From the NCBI GenBank assembly GCA_947000775.1, contig CAMQGK010000637.1, positions 16,126,501 through 16,190,500 of the forward strand: a stretch of DNA of 64,000 nt. The letters are read 5' to 3'. The translations under genes were made by a program, and so were the position numbers. This DNA comes from Pterois miles (Eukaryota; Chordata; Actinopteri; Perciformes; Scorpaenidae). This document shows positions 1 to 11,270 of this stretch, one piece after another. The notes under the pieces were generated by a model. That model was not told where the DNA came from and ran no database searches. It was given only the letters and a program-made list of their open reading frames with translations. The first letter of the stretch is position 1. Every line of letters begins with the position of its first letter.

Positions 1-1
1 G

Positions 2-1634
2 AAAGGGGCCGGTGATGGCAAATATTCTCCAGCTGTAGCGTCTGACCTGCAAGAACCAGTGTCTAAACTGGTGTCAAAAAGCAAACGAGGGGAGAAACCT
101 GAATCACTTGGAGTGAAGAAAGAGGAGATATCAGATATGGATGTGTCCCCATCTGGAGAGAAGTGTAACACCAATCGATCAGAAAATGATATGAGGCCGC
201 CCTCTGCAGGCCAGGATGAGATAACACAGACAGGGACAGTTAAGGTTAAGATGGAGGGTAGTCATGCTGATGGTACATTCAGCCTTGCCCAGGAACTTCC
301 CGACATCATCCCTAAACAGGAAGGTGCTACCCCAAGAGATGACCCAAGCCTGAAAGATCAGGCCAATTCAGTTCAGAGGGCAAAGGTTGGGGAGCGTGAT
401 TCATCCAGGTCTAGATCTCCTTCCCCTCCCAGGGTCTTAGACATTAAGAGGTCAGGGTCAAGTCATAGTCGTTCACCAACACCTAGTCCTAGCAGGGAGC
501 AGTCTGATGGACAAACTGCAGCAGCAGCAACAGCAGTGAAAGAACGGTCAAGAACCCATTCCAGGTCAACCTCTAAGGGAAAACGGTCTGCAACTCCTGT
601 AAAGACTCGGCAGCTATCCCGCTCTCAGTCCCGATCTCAGTCTCCAAAACCTAGGAGGAAGTCACGTTCCCCGTCTCCGAGGTCTACCAAGAGGGCTATC
701 CGTCAGTCCCGGTCCACCTCTCGCTCCCTCACCCCCAAGAAGAAGGTGGTAAAGTCTCCAAGGAAGTCAAAGTCTCCTAAACGTCGGAGGAGTTCATTGT
801 CTGTTTCTCCAAGGCGACGGAGAAGTTCCCACTCTCCAAAAAGAAAATTGTCACGGTCCCCTAAACGTGGTGGGCGCAGGTCCCCCTCTCTATCGCGGTC
901 TCCAAGGAGAAGTCGAAGGTCAGAGTCACGTCCCCGTGGAGGCACAAGGCACTCCAGGGCCCGCTCACCTAGACGAGGTGGCGCAGTTAGCAGGCGTTCA
1001 AGGTCACGCTCCCTCACTAGAACCCGTCGCTCTAGCTCTAGATCAAGACGTCCTGTTCGTCGGTCTAGGACGAGGTCACCGGCAAGACGTGCAGGAGGCA
1101 GGCGCTCCAGGAGTCGATCCTTGTCTCGTCGTAGGAGGTCACCTCCACCCAGATCCCGCCGCTCTCGCTCCAGGTCAATCCGCAGGAGCAGGCGGACTCG
1201 GTCACGTTCTGTTGTAGTCCTTAAGCGCAGCCGACGTTCCAGATCCCGGAGCCCCCGCAAACGGACCAAATCCAGAACTCCTCCCTCCCGACGGCGCTCC
1301 CGTTCCCCCGCCAGGAGAAATCGTTCTCCACCGAGGTCTAGTAAACGCTCCAAATCTCGCTCGTTGTCTCGGAGGCATCGGTCTAAGTCTCACTCACCAC
1401 TACCTGTCAAGAGGAGGTCCAGGTCTCCTCGGAGGAGTGGAAGACGGTCAAAGTCTAAATCCGTTTCAGCAGGCTTGAACAAATCTAGATCCAGGTCGGA
1501 GTCAAGTGATGGGCGGTCTGACAACTCCTCCCCAGCCAGATCCACATCTTCTTCTCCTGTTAAAGAGATGAAGCCTTCCTCTCCTGAGGCAGAGGAGACA
1601 GCAGGAGAAAGTGGAGGATTTTCAGCTACAGCAG
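2..1634 (+). CDS. son-like: SON-like exon a (partial, main RS domain)
   Basis: Codons run open from position 2. The first in-frame GTG at 59 has no start context, so the exon continues beyond the window. It ends ..GGFSATA with one base of the next codon, at donor ag|gtcagc (1635). That donor is weaker than its neighbours; reading through would add about 20 residues and a stop at 1690, a possible intron-retention isoform. Residues from about 130 onward are almost continuous RS/SPRR repeats, expected to be a disordered, phosphorylated speckle-targeting domain. Confidence 0.85.
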
Positions 1635-4097
1635 GTCAGCTTTTTTTATTGCTATGTTTTAAAGAAACAGATAAATTATTTTGTTTCTAAAATTGCTTTA
1701 TTTGCTCAGTTACTGAGTGTCAGCTTTGTATTACACAAACAAAAGTGGAACTCAACTTTCTATTCTCCACAAACTGGATAAATGATATTTATGAATCAGT
1801 TTGATTTGTAACATTGAAATGAGTGTAATAATATAACTGGTATGATACCAGTGTAAAGAGACAGTCAAGTTGCTCTCCAGCCCTCAGGCCTCAAATGCAA
1901 ACAGATTTGATAGATATCATCTTGCTCCTTGTTTGCTATTTTTAACAAGCAGGAACTGTATTATTGAATTCCTTTAGTGTATACAGAGTTTTAAGTATAG
2001 AGCCCAAAATCAGGAGCTCAAATCCTCAGTAATTTGTGTTACTGTTGCCTTGAAGTGGTCTAACATGTCTCAACGTACCATACAGGTCCTTGGAAGCCAA
2101 TGCCTTCAGCCGCCGCCGCCAGCCCTCAGGCTGCTGGGATACGTTGGAATACGTTGCAGGAGCAGCTCCAGATGCCTTCTCCCAACCATGACAAGGAAGG
2201 TATCGGCTCATCCAATGAACGAGGTGTTTCCAGGTCCAGGTCCGGTTCTAGAGAGCCTGGCGCTGGTCCAGATGGGTCTGATTTTTCGGAAGGCTCAGAT
2301 GAAGAACAGGATTCTTCCCCTCCAGTTAAGCAGCTGTCTAAGTCAAGCTCACCTGCGGATCGCAGGAAACTTTCACGCTCAACTTCTTCACCTCGACGAT
2401 CAACATCCAAGTCTGCATCCCGAAGGAAGCAGTCTAGGTTTGTTGTGTGTGAATGTGTGTATGTGCTTGTCCTGCATCACAAATCAGTGTGAGTCCATGA
2501 AAGAGATTAAAATTGAATTACTGGAAGGTCTTAAAAGGCATTAAATGTTAAAGATCTTGTGAAACAGGGACATGAAAGGCATCTAATTGCTAAGATTGCA
2601 TAATAACATGCTGCACTAGTAGATAAAAAGTAAAAAGTCGGTATTGTGCATGTGTACAATTAGTCATCAGTCTTATCATTCACCTTTTCTCAGGTCCAAG
2701 TCTCCTGTGAGGAAAAGAGAATCAGTCTCTCCATCAGAAAGGAAGAAACGGAGGTCTAAATCTCGGAGTCCTGCCCGGCGGCGGAGGTCACGCTCCCCTG
2801 CACGGCGAAAGCGATCACACTCCAAGTCACGAACCAGAATCCGCCGATCAAAGTCCCGCTCTCCACTCAGAACGAGACGATCCCGCTCACCCAACGCCCG
2901 CGGGAGGAGGAGGTCCAAGTCCACAGACCGAAGCAAGCGATCCAAGAGCCGCTCCACGGGCCGGAGGAAAAGGTCAGGAGACAGAAGCAGACGATCAAGG
3001 TCTCGTTCTTCTGATCGCAGACGCCGGTCTAGGTCCAGGGGCAGAGGGAGGCGACCGGTGTTTCGCAGTCGTTCCTTTGATAGGCGGGACAGGTGGAAAA
3101 GGGAACCCAGCCACTCTCCAGTTCTCATTCTCCGCAAACAGCGCCGTTCAGGGTCCCGGACACGACGCAGCACCAGCAAAACTCCTCCACGCCTCACTGA
3201 ACTGGGTAAAACATTTGATAGTATCTAATGTCTCACATTTCATTCACATTCATGATTAAATTCTTTATGGATTTTTTTTTTGTTTTTAGATATCTGTAAG
3301 TGTCTACTTTGTTTTACACTGCTCGTGTGCGCAGTCCTGCCTTTTTTCTCTCTCCATGCTACATTTCTGCATCACCCATCTCATTTCTTTCTTCAGATAA
3401 GGACCAGTTGCTGGAGATAGCCAAAGCTAATGCTGCTGCCATGTGTGCTAAGGCGGGGGTGCCCATTCCTGAGAGTCTTCGGCCTAAAGCCATCCTCCAG
3501 CTCCCTCTGCCCACTCCATCTCCTGCCCCGCTCTCCTTACCTCTACCTTTACCTCTCCCAATGGGCATGGGGATGCCCAACATGCCCAATATGCCCAACA
3601 TGGGTCCGATGGGGTTACCCACTATTCCAGGAATGCCCAGCATGTCGAACATCACCATGAGTGCCGCTATGGCAAGTATGACGGCAGCTACTATGACAGC
3701 TGCCTTGACCAACATGGGTGCCCTGGCGGCCATGCCTCCCCTCGCCCCGCTTCCTACCATCACTAACAAGCCTCCCCCATGTCTTGCCCCCCCAACGCCA
3801 ACCCTGAACCTGGACCACATTGAGGAAGCAAAGAGAAAGGTCACTCAGCAAGCCAACATACACACCATCAAGGAGCTTACTGAGGTAAATGGGGGATTGT
3901 GTTAATGAGACTGACCATACTGTAATATTAATAATGAACCTATGTTTGATAGAATAGGGTGTTTATGTGTGCAACTTTGCCAACTCAAAGTAACTCATTT
4001 GTTTCTCTCTGTGTTCTTGTAGAAGTGTAAGATGATTGCAAATAGCAAGGAGGAGATGGCCATTGCTAAACCCCATGTCTCAGATGATGAAAGCTAA
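2..4097 (+). CDS. son-like: SON-like arginine/serine-rich splicing protein, 3' part of gene (5 exons, 5' partial)
   Basis: Five segments (2-1634, 2086-2437, 2694-3205, 3397-3884, 4023-4097) join with matching phases into 3,060 nt, 1,019 residues plus TAA. The frame is open to the left edge, so the N-terminus is missing. What is seen: an acidic/Ser-rich start, then about 350 residues of dense RS, SPRR and RSRS repeats, a second RS block, then DKDQLLEIAKANAAAMCAKA, a Met/Pro/Ala-rich stretch, TIKELTEKCKMIANSKEE and KPHVSDDES. The last blocks match the conserved region just before the G-patch in vertebrate SON, a nuclear-speckle protein that helps splice weak introns and scaffolds speckles through its RS domain. 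Here the protein ends there, so the G-patch and dsRNA-binding domains of canonical SON are absent. It may be a teleost paralogue or a short isoform. RSRP1 shares a shorter LLEIAKANA motif but lacks the later SON blocks. Family call fairly sure; exact orthologue uncertain. Confidence 0.82.
2086..2437 (+). CDS. son-like: SON-like exon b
   Basis: Acceptor tacag| at 2085 and donor tctag|gtttgt at 2438. The two leading bases complete the split Gly codon and give GPWKPMPSA, then a Ser/acidic stretch (DFSEGSDEEQDSSPP) and a renewed RS region (SRRKQSR). It ends with two bases of an Arg codon, which fits the next exon. Confidence 0.82.
2694..3205 (+). CDS. son-like: SON-like exon c (second RS domain)
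   Basis: Acceptor ttttctcag| at 2693; the first base completes an Arg codon and RSKSPVRKRESVSP follows in frame. The exon is almost pure RS/RRRS repeat up to TPPRLTEL, with donor actgg|gtaaaa at 3206. The last base starts the Asp codon of the next exon, giving TELDKDQLLEIAKAN across the junction. Confidence 0.87.
3397..3884 (+). CDS. son-like: SON-like exon d (conserved block plus Met/Pro-rich insert)
   Basis: Acceptor tttcttcag| at 3396, donor tgag|gtaaat at 3885, phase 0. It opens with the conserved KDQLLEIAKANAAAMCAKAG block. Next comes a stretch of about 100 residues made of Leu/Pro then repeated MPNM, MGM and ITMSAAMA units, which I do not recall in mammalian SON. Conserved helix-like sequence KRKVTQQANIHTIKELTE closes the exon. 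Confidence 0.87.
4023..4097 (+). CDS. son-like: SON-like last coding exon
   Basis: Acceptor cttgtag| at 4022. It reads KCKMIANSKEEMAIAKPHV then SDDES and TAA (4095-4097). The first part matches the SON block directly before the G-patch region; the stop removes everything after it. The exon continues as 3'UTR to a donor at 4116. Confidence 0.85.
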   Translation, partial: KCKMIANSKEEMAIAKPHVSDDES

Positions 4098-4115
4098 AAC
4101 CGCCAATCCCTCACG
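4098..4115 (+). other. son-like: 3'UTR remainder of the last SON-like coding exon
   Basis: Only 18 nt separate the TAA from a good donor, tcacg|gtaaat, at 4116. An exon junction this close to the stop normally does not trigger nonsense-mediated decay. Confidence 0.6.
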
Positions 4116-5491
4116 GTAAATAGTTCAATCTTTATTCTTCCATTTCTTTGTTACACTGTGTTCTTGTCTATTCATTAGTGTAGGGTAAGTGTAGCATTTT
4201 TTTCTTTTGAATGCTTTTACATTTTTAAGTATATTAAATTGTCCAGTTGATCATTGATCCAGTAGCAACATACTTATTGGCTCAATTTGGAATCAACATC
4301 TTTATTCTACCATACTGTAATCAATTAAGTGCTTATCCGCCCACATTAGTCTTGAAATATTCTTCTTTTTCATTTATAGCTTTTGCTATTGGCTTAGCAC
4401 CCCCACTGTTACCCTTATTAATGTTCCATCCCGACAGCCATTTATATTTCTGTTTATTTATATTAAGACACATACATTTTCATTTGTTTAAAGTCCCACA
4501 AGGAACCCATAAGATATGATACCCAACGAGGATTGCTACTGAAATGATTTAGTTTTAAATGATGCACTGTAGCATCCAGCATTACACTGGCTACTGACAC
4601 GTCTGCTGAGACATACTGTACATCTGCACAGTTCATCGAATCTAAGTGAATATTAATCACTCTCATGATTTGGATTCCCACAATTAAATGAACACAATCA
4701 ACTGCGATATTGACATTCAAAATGCATGTCTGCTCATAGAAACTCCGCTGCCTATAAAAATCACATGCTTCCTAAACAACGTGATCACACAGAAATACAT
4801 GAAATGACCTCGACCTCCTGATGGGGCATTAGGTGGTGGTGAGTGTTAGAATTATGTGCCGCCACCACGGTTAGTGTGTGTGTGTTTGAGAGAGGGGAAG
4901 AGAAGGTGGACTATTGCACACATTATTAATAACTTACTTGGAACGCTGCTTTTTCAGTTTTTAACCGCCCGCACAAACCCACGATATTTTCTAGTAAGCT
5001 CACCCGAACCTGTCCAACGGGTTGTGGGTCGACCCACGCATCACTAGCGTGCACCTAGACTGTGAAAAACTTTCCTGAATGTTGCAGTCCAGAGTAGCAG
5101 AGTAACATTCAACAGAGAGGAATGTGGAAGTGAAAGCAGTGCTCTGTTCATTTGAATGTGAAAGTGCAATAAAGATTTTCTCCCTAATATCAATGAATAA
5201 TCGTGATCTCAATAGTGATTAAAATAATCATGATTAGCATCGTGCAGCCCTACTGAGGCAGATGATTTTTGTGCCAGTTCTTGCCAAGATAGCTGAACCA
5301 AACTCACTAAACTGCACTGCTTTTTTTCACTATTCAGTTGAGTTTCCCTTGAACGTGAAATGGTGTCAGCCGTGCTGTATTGTTCCTTTGCATTTTAAAC
5401 AGGCAAGTCGTAGTTATAATGGAACCTAATGTTGTCTGTAGACATTAAATGGTGAACAAAGTTTGACCTTTTCTCTCTTGTCTGCACACAG
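4116..5491 (+). other. 3'UTR intron of the SON-like gene
   Basis: Starts gtaaat and ends ctgcacacag at 5491. It holds no coding exon and no G-patch-like reading frame. Sequence from about 4,955 to 5,252 resembles debris of fish DNA transposons: cgggttgtgggtcg near 5,019 and a terminal gtgcagccctac near 5,243. Confidence 0.5.
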
Positions 5492-6741
5492 CCACTCCCC
5501 TCAAAGGACTGAAGGAAAACGCTTTACAGGAGGACCTACTGTACCTTCCCACAGTTCCCCTTGGCAGCCAGATGACCTGACCGAGCCTCATAAACCACCA
5601 AGAAGAAGAATATCCGAGTTGTCACATTTAGAATAGAGACGTACCGGCACCAGCCACTGCCCCACCCAGCTCCCCCGTTTGTCTCTGTTTGTATGCGAGT
5701 GCGAGAGACTGGCTGTCACCTGTGATACCACTGAGTTAACTGGACACACTGCCATGTGTGCACAGTTGTATGACTGCATAGCGAGTGTGAGTCTGTGTGT
5801 GAGTTGTTAGTGTGTGTATATACTGTAGTGACTTTCACCACCTCAGTGTTGCTGCTCATTTAAGCGGTCACTGACTGAAGAGGAAACAAACCAAACTAGT
5901 GGCGCAAGTGTTTTTGTAAAAGATTAGTTTCTCTACATTTGTTTTACTTTTATGCTTTCTTAAAGAGTTGTGTTAAGTGCTTCCTTGTTCTTCTGTATTC
6001 CCCTCAGCTATCTCTAGTCCCTGGTTTTATAAAGAAATAATGCAGACAAAGTTTTGGTAGATCCTCACATGTGATTAGTTTTCAAATGCCTGGGTGACCA
6101 TGTAAATCCTGGAACAGAGTGCCAGATCTGATTTATTTTGAAGGAATGAACAACTAAATATATTGGCTGGATAAGGTTTGAAGTTTTGGCTACGACAAAA
6201 CATAACTCATCTAGTTAGCACTGCCCTGGGTGTAATTTTAGTTCCCTCTATTATAAACATCAACCGAATCTTTGACTCCAAACTGGTCTATCATTTGGGC
6301 TTTGTTGGGATTTTTTTCCCCAGTTTTGAAACATGTTTGTTGTAGATTTATTAAATGGATAGATGGATAGATTTAAATTTCATCTGCTATACTTTTAACA
6401 CCAATATCCTAACATGCAGTGTTGTCAACCCTATAATATATGTAATATAATTTAAGATGCTCAAAAAACATACTTGTATTATTTGCTGGGAATTACTATG
6501 TTAGCGTTTTTAAAACTAGAAGAGGTTTGACTGAGTGCAGACCTTTTGAAATATCTGTTTCTATCATTTGTCATCTGGGTTTGATTTTGAAAGCGATGCT
6601 TGCAACTCGATGGTTGAAGATCCCAGATGTTGGGACCTTGCCTCAGAATGACATAATACCTGTAATCCCAGATTCAGATCACAACTAAGACTTGGTTGAC
6701 TGGACCTTTAGCCACCAACTTTAGCTATATCACATCGACTC
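5492..6741 (+). other. Probable terminal 3'UTR exon of the SON-like gene
   Basis: Begins after the acceptor at 5491. A 47-codon open frame runs to TAG near 5,635, but it lies behind the TAA at 4095 and so should not be translated in this transcript. The 3' end is not defined: AATAAA occurs at 8860-8865 and ATTAAA occurs earlier (near 6,348 and 7,770). The UTR may run to about 8,885 across the transposon at 6,742-7,317. Confidence 0.45.
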
Positions 6742-7317
6742 ATATAAAGATGGACAACGCATCTCCACTTCCTCCCACTGTACCGAAGTAAAGTAAAAAA
6801 ATAAAAAAAATAAAAAACCCTGATACGGGACCTGCCATCCTGAGATTTTGACTCCATTTGGAGCCAGAGTCTGCACAGTCATAATCAGGTGGTGTAGCCA
6901 CCCCCTTTTTAGCGTCAAATAACTAATTAAACTTAGAAAAAAATCACCACTTGAACCTACATCAGCACAGAATAAAATGACAAACCATTTAGACAACACT
7001 ACTAACTGCAACGTTAGCACCACGGAAGCTATTTGGCTTGAAACTAACAACTAACTATAATCTCTACAACTACATTTATGATCAAATTGACCACTTCACT
7101 CTGTATCACAGCAGTCAATCATGATGTCTTGTCCCCTTTTATAGCGTCACATAATTAATTAACACCAAAGTTATTAGAAAAATGACTTTTTAGTTTGTCC
7201 CATCCGCTAACATGGAGAGGGCAGGATTTAAGACCTCCGCTGCCGCCAACCTCCAGGGGGAGATCCAAATGGTTTGGCTTCACTTTTAAGGAGCTGTAAT
7301 GTTGTCCATCTTTATAT
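6742..7317. mobile_element. Non-autonomous DNA transposon (MITE-like) with 17-bp perfect terminal inverted repeats
   Basis: atataaagatggacaac at 6742-6758 is perfectly inverted at 7301-7317. The 576-bp interior has no transposase frame. The right end, ggcttcacttttaaggagc followed by the TIR, resembles termini common in fish genomes. Two internal stretches (near 6,912 and 7,143) both read ..tagcgtca(a/c)ataa(c/t)taattaa, suggesting an internal duplication. No clear target duplication was seen. Confidence 0.6.
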
Positions 7318-8885
7318 ACAGTATATGATATATCAGTGTAACAGTTTTTTATTTTGCAGAAAGTAACCAGATGGGTGAAAATAGGTAACTTCTGGTAAAC
7401 TTCACTCTGTAAATGGGACTAATTATTATTTGCTTAGAGGAACATTTCTAATTCACTGTGTGACTGAATACATGATAAACAATAGGCATTTAAAAAAAAA
7501 AAAAATAACGCTTTAGATATGCTTTTGCCTTTCTGTTGCTGTTTACATTATTAAAACATAATTTCTATCTGTGGCTTTTATAGATGAACACATGGAGAAC
7601 ATAATTCATGTTGCTCCGCTGGGGGTGACAGATTATACTTCTAGTGGTTATAGAGTTGTATGTAGAAAGTTGAGTATGCCCTGAACTGTGCCGTTGTTAA
7701 ATGTTTTGTGTATTAGACAATCAGGTTCTTTGTCACAAGATGGTTTTTTGAAGAAAGGACCATATCCACATTAAATTGACACATCTTGCAGCACTGTATT
7801 CAAGTGGCAAATAGAGAGAATTATGGATGACTGCAGACGTAATGAAAACCCAACAAGCCCTTTTCATTTAATCCACTGATGCATTTAATATCTGCTTTAC
7901 TTGTAAATGTTGTCACCCTGGCCACCTGGTTGGTCTTCTGTGTGAGCTGTATCTGGGTAAATGTGGTTCATGTTTCACTTAATGCTTTTGTCCCGTTGGG
8001 TAACTGAAGAACAAAAACAAACTCGGTGCTTTTGGGAAAACTCGCAGGGATGAGGTTTTTAAGGAATCTTGCGCTCATAACTCATTAATTTTCTTTGGAG
8101 AGGGATATAGGTCTCGATCCATCCCTCTGTCACCCTCCCACGCCCAGGGCTGTTAAACTGTGGAAGATAATCTGTTATGGTTTTGTCAAACTCTAACTAT
8201 ACTGACCGTACCAAAAGCGTTGTTGAACTGTCGATTCCCTGAGGTAATCTTTAGCTATTTTAATGACAGATAAAAGAGGAAAATGCATTTTAGGATTCTT
8301 CTTTTTTTTTTTTTTTTTTGGTCATTTGAATATGACATCGCCTGCTTTGTACATAAACGTGTTGATGATTATTAAAAACCTCAATGATCTCTATATACTT
8401 GTGTGCTGTGCTCACAATGTATCACTGCACATTTATGACTTCAACATGCTGTCCGAGCTGGATAAGATGCATTTTAAAACAGTCACTATCATCATAATTC
8501 AATGACAGATAAGTTGGTACGTTGCTATAAATCAGTGGTTCACCTTTTCTATCGAGTCAACTGATGACTCCAAAGTGATATGTTTGATGGATATTACTTA
8601 TTTATATTCAGTACACAACAGTACAGAACTACATAAACTACAAAATAACTTCAGTAAGTTTATGTAAAACAAGTGATTTGGATAAATTTTGAGCAGATTG
8701 TTTTAGAGTTTTCCTGTTATTTTTAGGAATATGTAATCTAATTCTCTGTATTATATATATTTTTTCATTTTTAACAATCGTATACATGTAGACAAGTTTT
8801 TTTTAAGCAGTTTTTTCTTCTCAGAGGCTTCATTGTTTTATTAGCTATTTGGTTGTCTTAATAAAAACTTTTCTATTGAAGGCTG
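7318..8885 (+). other. Downstream non-coding sequence, possibly distal 3'UTR of the SON-like gene
   Basis: AT-rich sequence without credible coding potential. It includes a poly(A) run near 7,491 and a T-tract near 8,302-8,320. The AATAAA at 8860-8865 is the best-placed late polyadenylation signal. Confidence 0.35.
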
Positions 8886-10837
8886 AGGATGTTCAGCAGA
8901 GAGAAAACTGATCTTGTGTTCAGGTCATCACCATATCCTCAACCTTTTTATATCTTAAATATTACCCCAACCTTTAAAAATAACAGTTTATTCAGTTTTC
9001 TTTCCCTGAATGACTGAAATGTTAAGATCAAGGTCAAATGTATATATTTTTTTAAAAAATTGTCTACACCCCTTTAATTCCAGAAGGTGTTGTGACCCCC
9101 CTGTGACGCTTTGGCGACTCCTAGTGAGTGTCAGGACCCCCAGGTTGGGAACCAGTGCTTTAAACTGAAGGTTAGAATAAAGTATATGTAGAGCTGCACA
9201 TTTTAGAGCCAACATGTGTAAGAAACTTTATATCCACTCATCTTTTGGGGGGAGCTCCTCGCTGTCTTTCCAAATAACTTATCCGGGAAATAATGTAAAT
9301 AGAATTGTTGATTGTTGCTATTGATCAGAGCTTAGCTAATTATAATTGACATTAATGAGCTGACAACACACTAGTTGCCTGCTCCTAACTGTCACCATGA
9401 CACACACCTCATTTCACCATCAAAGGAGAAATAACTTTGAATCCACGCAGAGTTGTAAAACATCTTTTGTACTGTGTGACCGTGCACAAGTTTCCTTAGT
9501 TTAAAATTAGCCTGCACTGCCAGGTGTGAATGGGGTCATAGAATAAATGTTGAGTGAAGTGACATTGGCCCAGATGTGCGTTGCTCAGCAGTGAGTGAAC
9601 AGCGTTTAAATCTATAATGAAAGCCTCCACAGCAGAGATGGAGCACAGCCTGACTGTACATGTATTGATTTGTAAGACTGCTTGTGTGTGGGCAGATTGT
9701 GTGTTTGCCTGTGTGGGAGAAAGACAGACAAACATAAGTACATTTTATGAGTGTTTGAAGTGGGCTGGTGCCAGTGTGTCATTTCCTGTGTGCCTGGATA
9801 TTGAAATGACCTGTCAGAAAATGTTTTTAGCTAAAAACAAACACCTGTAGTTATGAAACCCTCCTACAAGTGGTGCACTTTCTCTTTGTTTCGACTACTT
9901 TTATTGTCTAGGTCAGAGACATAAAGCAATTTTGGACCCTCATCATCAACAAAAAGGGCCATAAAATACTCAAAGAACGCTCTAACAGATTGTGTAGGAA
10001 CAGTGGTAAAGTGAGTAAAGTATGAGGGCTTTAAACTCTTTATTTTCAGTTTACAAGTTGCCTGATTTACTCGGATGTCGAGCGAAGAGGAGTTACCCAG
10101 GGCGGTCTTCGTGAAGGAAAGCTTAAAAGACTTTAATCTGTGGATTTGCTCACTGACTTGGATAAAAGGTTAAAAACTCCAGAGTGAGAGTTTCCGCTTT
10201 AGTCTTCATCACCATGGCATACACTCAAGATGAAAAAAACTATCATTACCATAGTCATGGACTGCAGGCTTCGAACCGAGCTGTTTCTCCTCTTCAGATG
10301 AAACAAACGAACAAATCGAAAAGGAAAAATGCCTCAGTCCTTTTTGTGTCTTACAGTTGTTTCAAGAAGTTGGCTTGTTTGATGGTGATTAAAACATTGA
10401 AGCTTATTCTGTAGTTGAAACCAGCATAAAATTCAATTTCGTGCCTTTTGCAGATTTTTATTTGTCTTCAAGATTTAACAACTTCGGAGGACCACATTAA
10501 TTGTTTTTATTCTCAACTTTTTCTTAAAGTTTGTTGTTGAAATGGAAGGCAAGGAGCAGTGAATCAAATCTGCGCATGCAACATTTTTCTTTGTTCACCT
10601 TATGATTAGCAGGCGAATGCATGCTGTCCTCCATGACTCACTGTGTGCATCTACATCTGAAGCATTGGTTGGTTTATCACAAAAATAAAATGATATCTTG
10701 TACTGAAGTATTATAGTACCATAGAAAAAGTACTATTGGGGTGGTTGAGGGGGTTGAATATGGTGTAATTCAAATTGTTGGACCATCCTCATGATAACAC
10801 CCATAGGTTTTATAGAGGAAGTAGACATAGTCTTGTT
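8886..10837. other. Intergenic sequence, no gene recognised
   Basis: Contains a probable hAT end near 9,146-9,160 (ggttgggaaccagtg, similar to the MITE at 21,995). The rest shows short unconvincing frames only. Confidence 0.4.
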
Positions 10838-11270
10838 TGTTTTGCAACCAGATGTGACACAAGAGGATAGAGCTAAACACAACTGAACGTCGAACACACT
10901 GACATTTTTAGGTGACCAAAAAGGTTATAATTACCTTTCATGAACTGAAACACACTGTGAACGGGTTAAAGATCCAAGACAAAAACACAAACAACTCCCA
11001 GACTGGACAACAACATGGTAGCGATCTGTCAATCACAAGGCAGCCACGCCCTAAATCACACCCCGCTTTATGGTCTATTTGACTCTAAGTGGGACCATAG
11101 TTTACTAAATGAACATCATGCTGCATTGAAGAAGACTTGAAACTAGTGATTGAGACCATAAACTCATGTTTACAATGTTTACTGAGGTAATAATTCAAGT
11201 AAGAAGTAGGCTCATTTTAACATGGACTTCTTTCTTCTTTTTGCAACCAGAGGAGTCGCCCCCTGCTGGT
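10838..11270 (-). repeat. Dispersed repeat family A, copy 1 (inverted)
   Basis: Reverse complement of the copy at 14,964-15,436. Shared landmarks in order on this strand: ttgcaaccag..gtgacacaag, tgtcaatcacaaggcagc, tggtctatttgactctaa, gtttacaatgtttactgagg, and gcaaccagaggagtcgcccc. No coding frame; it is probably a non-autonomous transposon or its remains. Confidence 0.75.

Noticed and set aside
59..61. GTG as start of the SON-like protein
   Set aside because: The frame is open to position 2, and vertebrate genes do not start at GTG; the exon simply continues left.
703..1353. Long minus-strand frame rich in Arg and Leu opposite the RS domain
   Set aside because: A mirror of the RS codons (Ser/Arg codons read backwards); the + strand frame continues through spliced exons.
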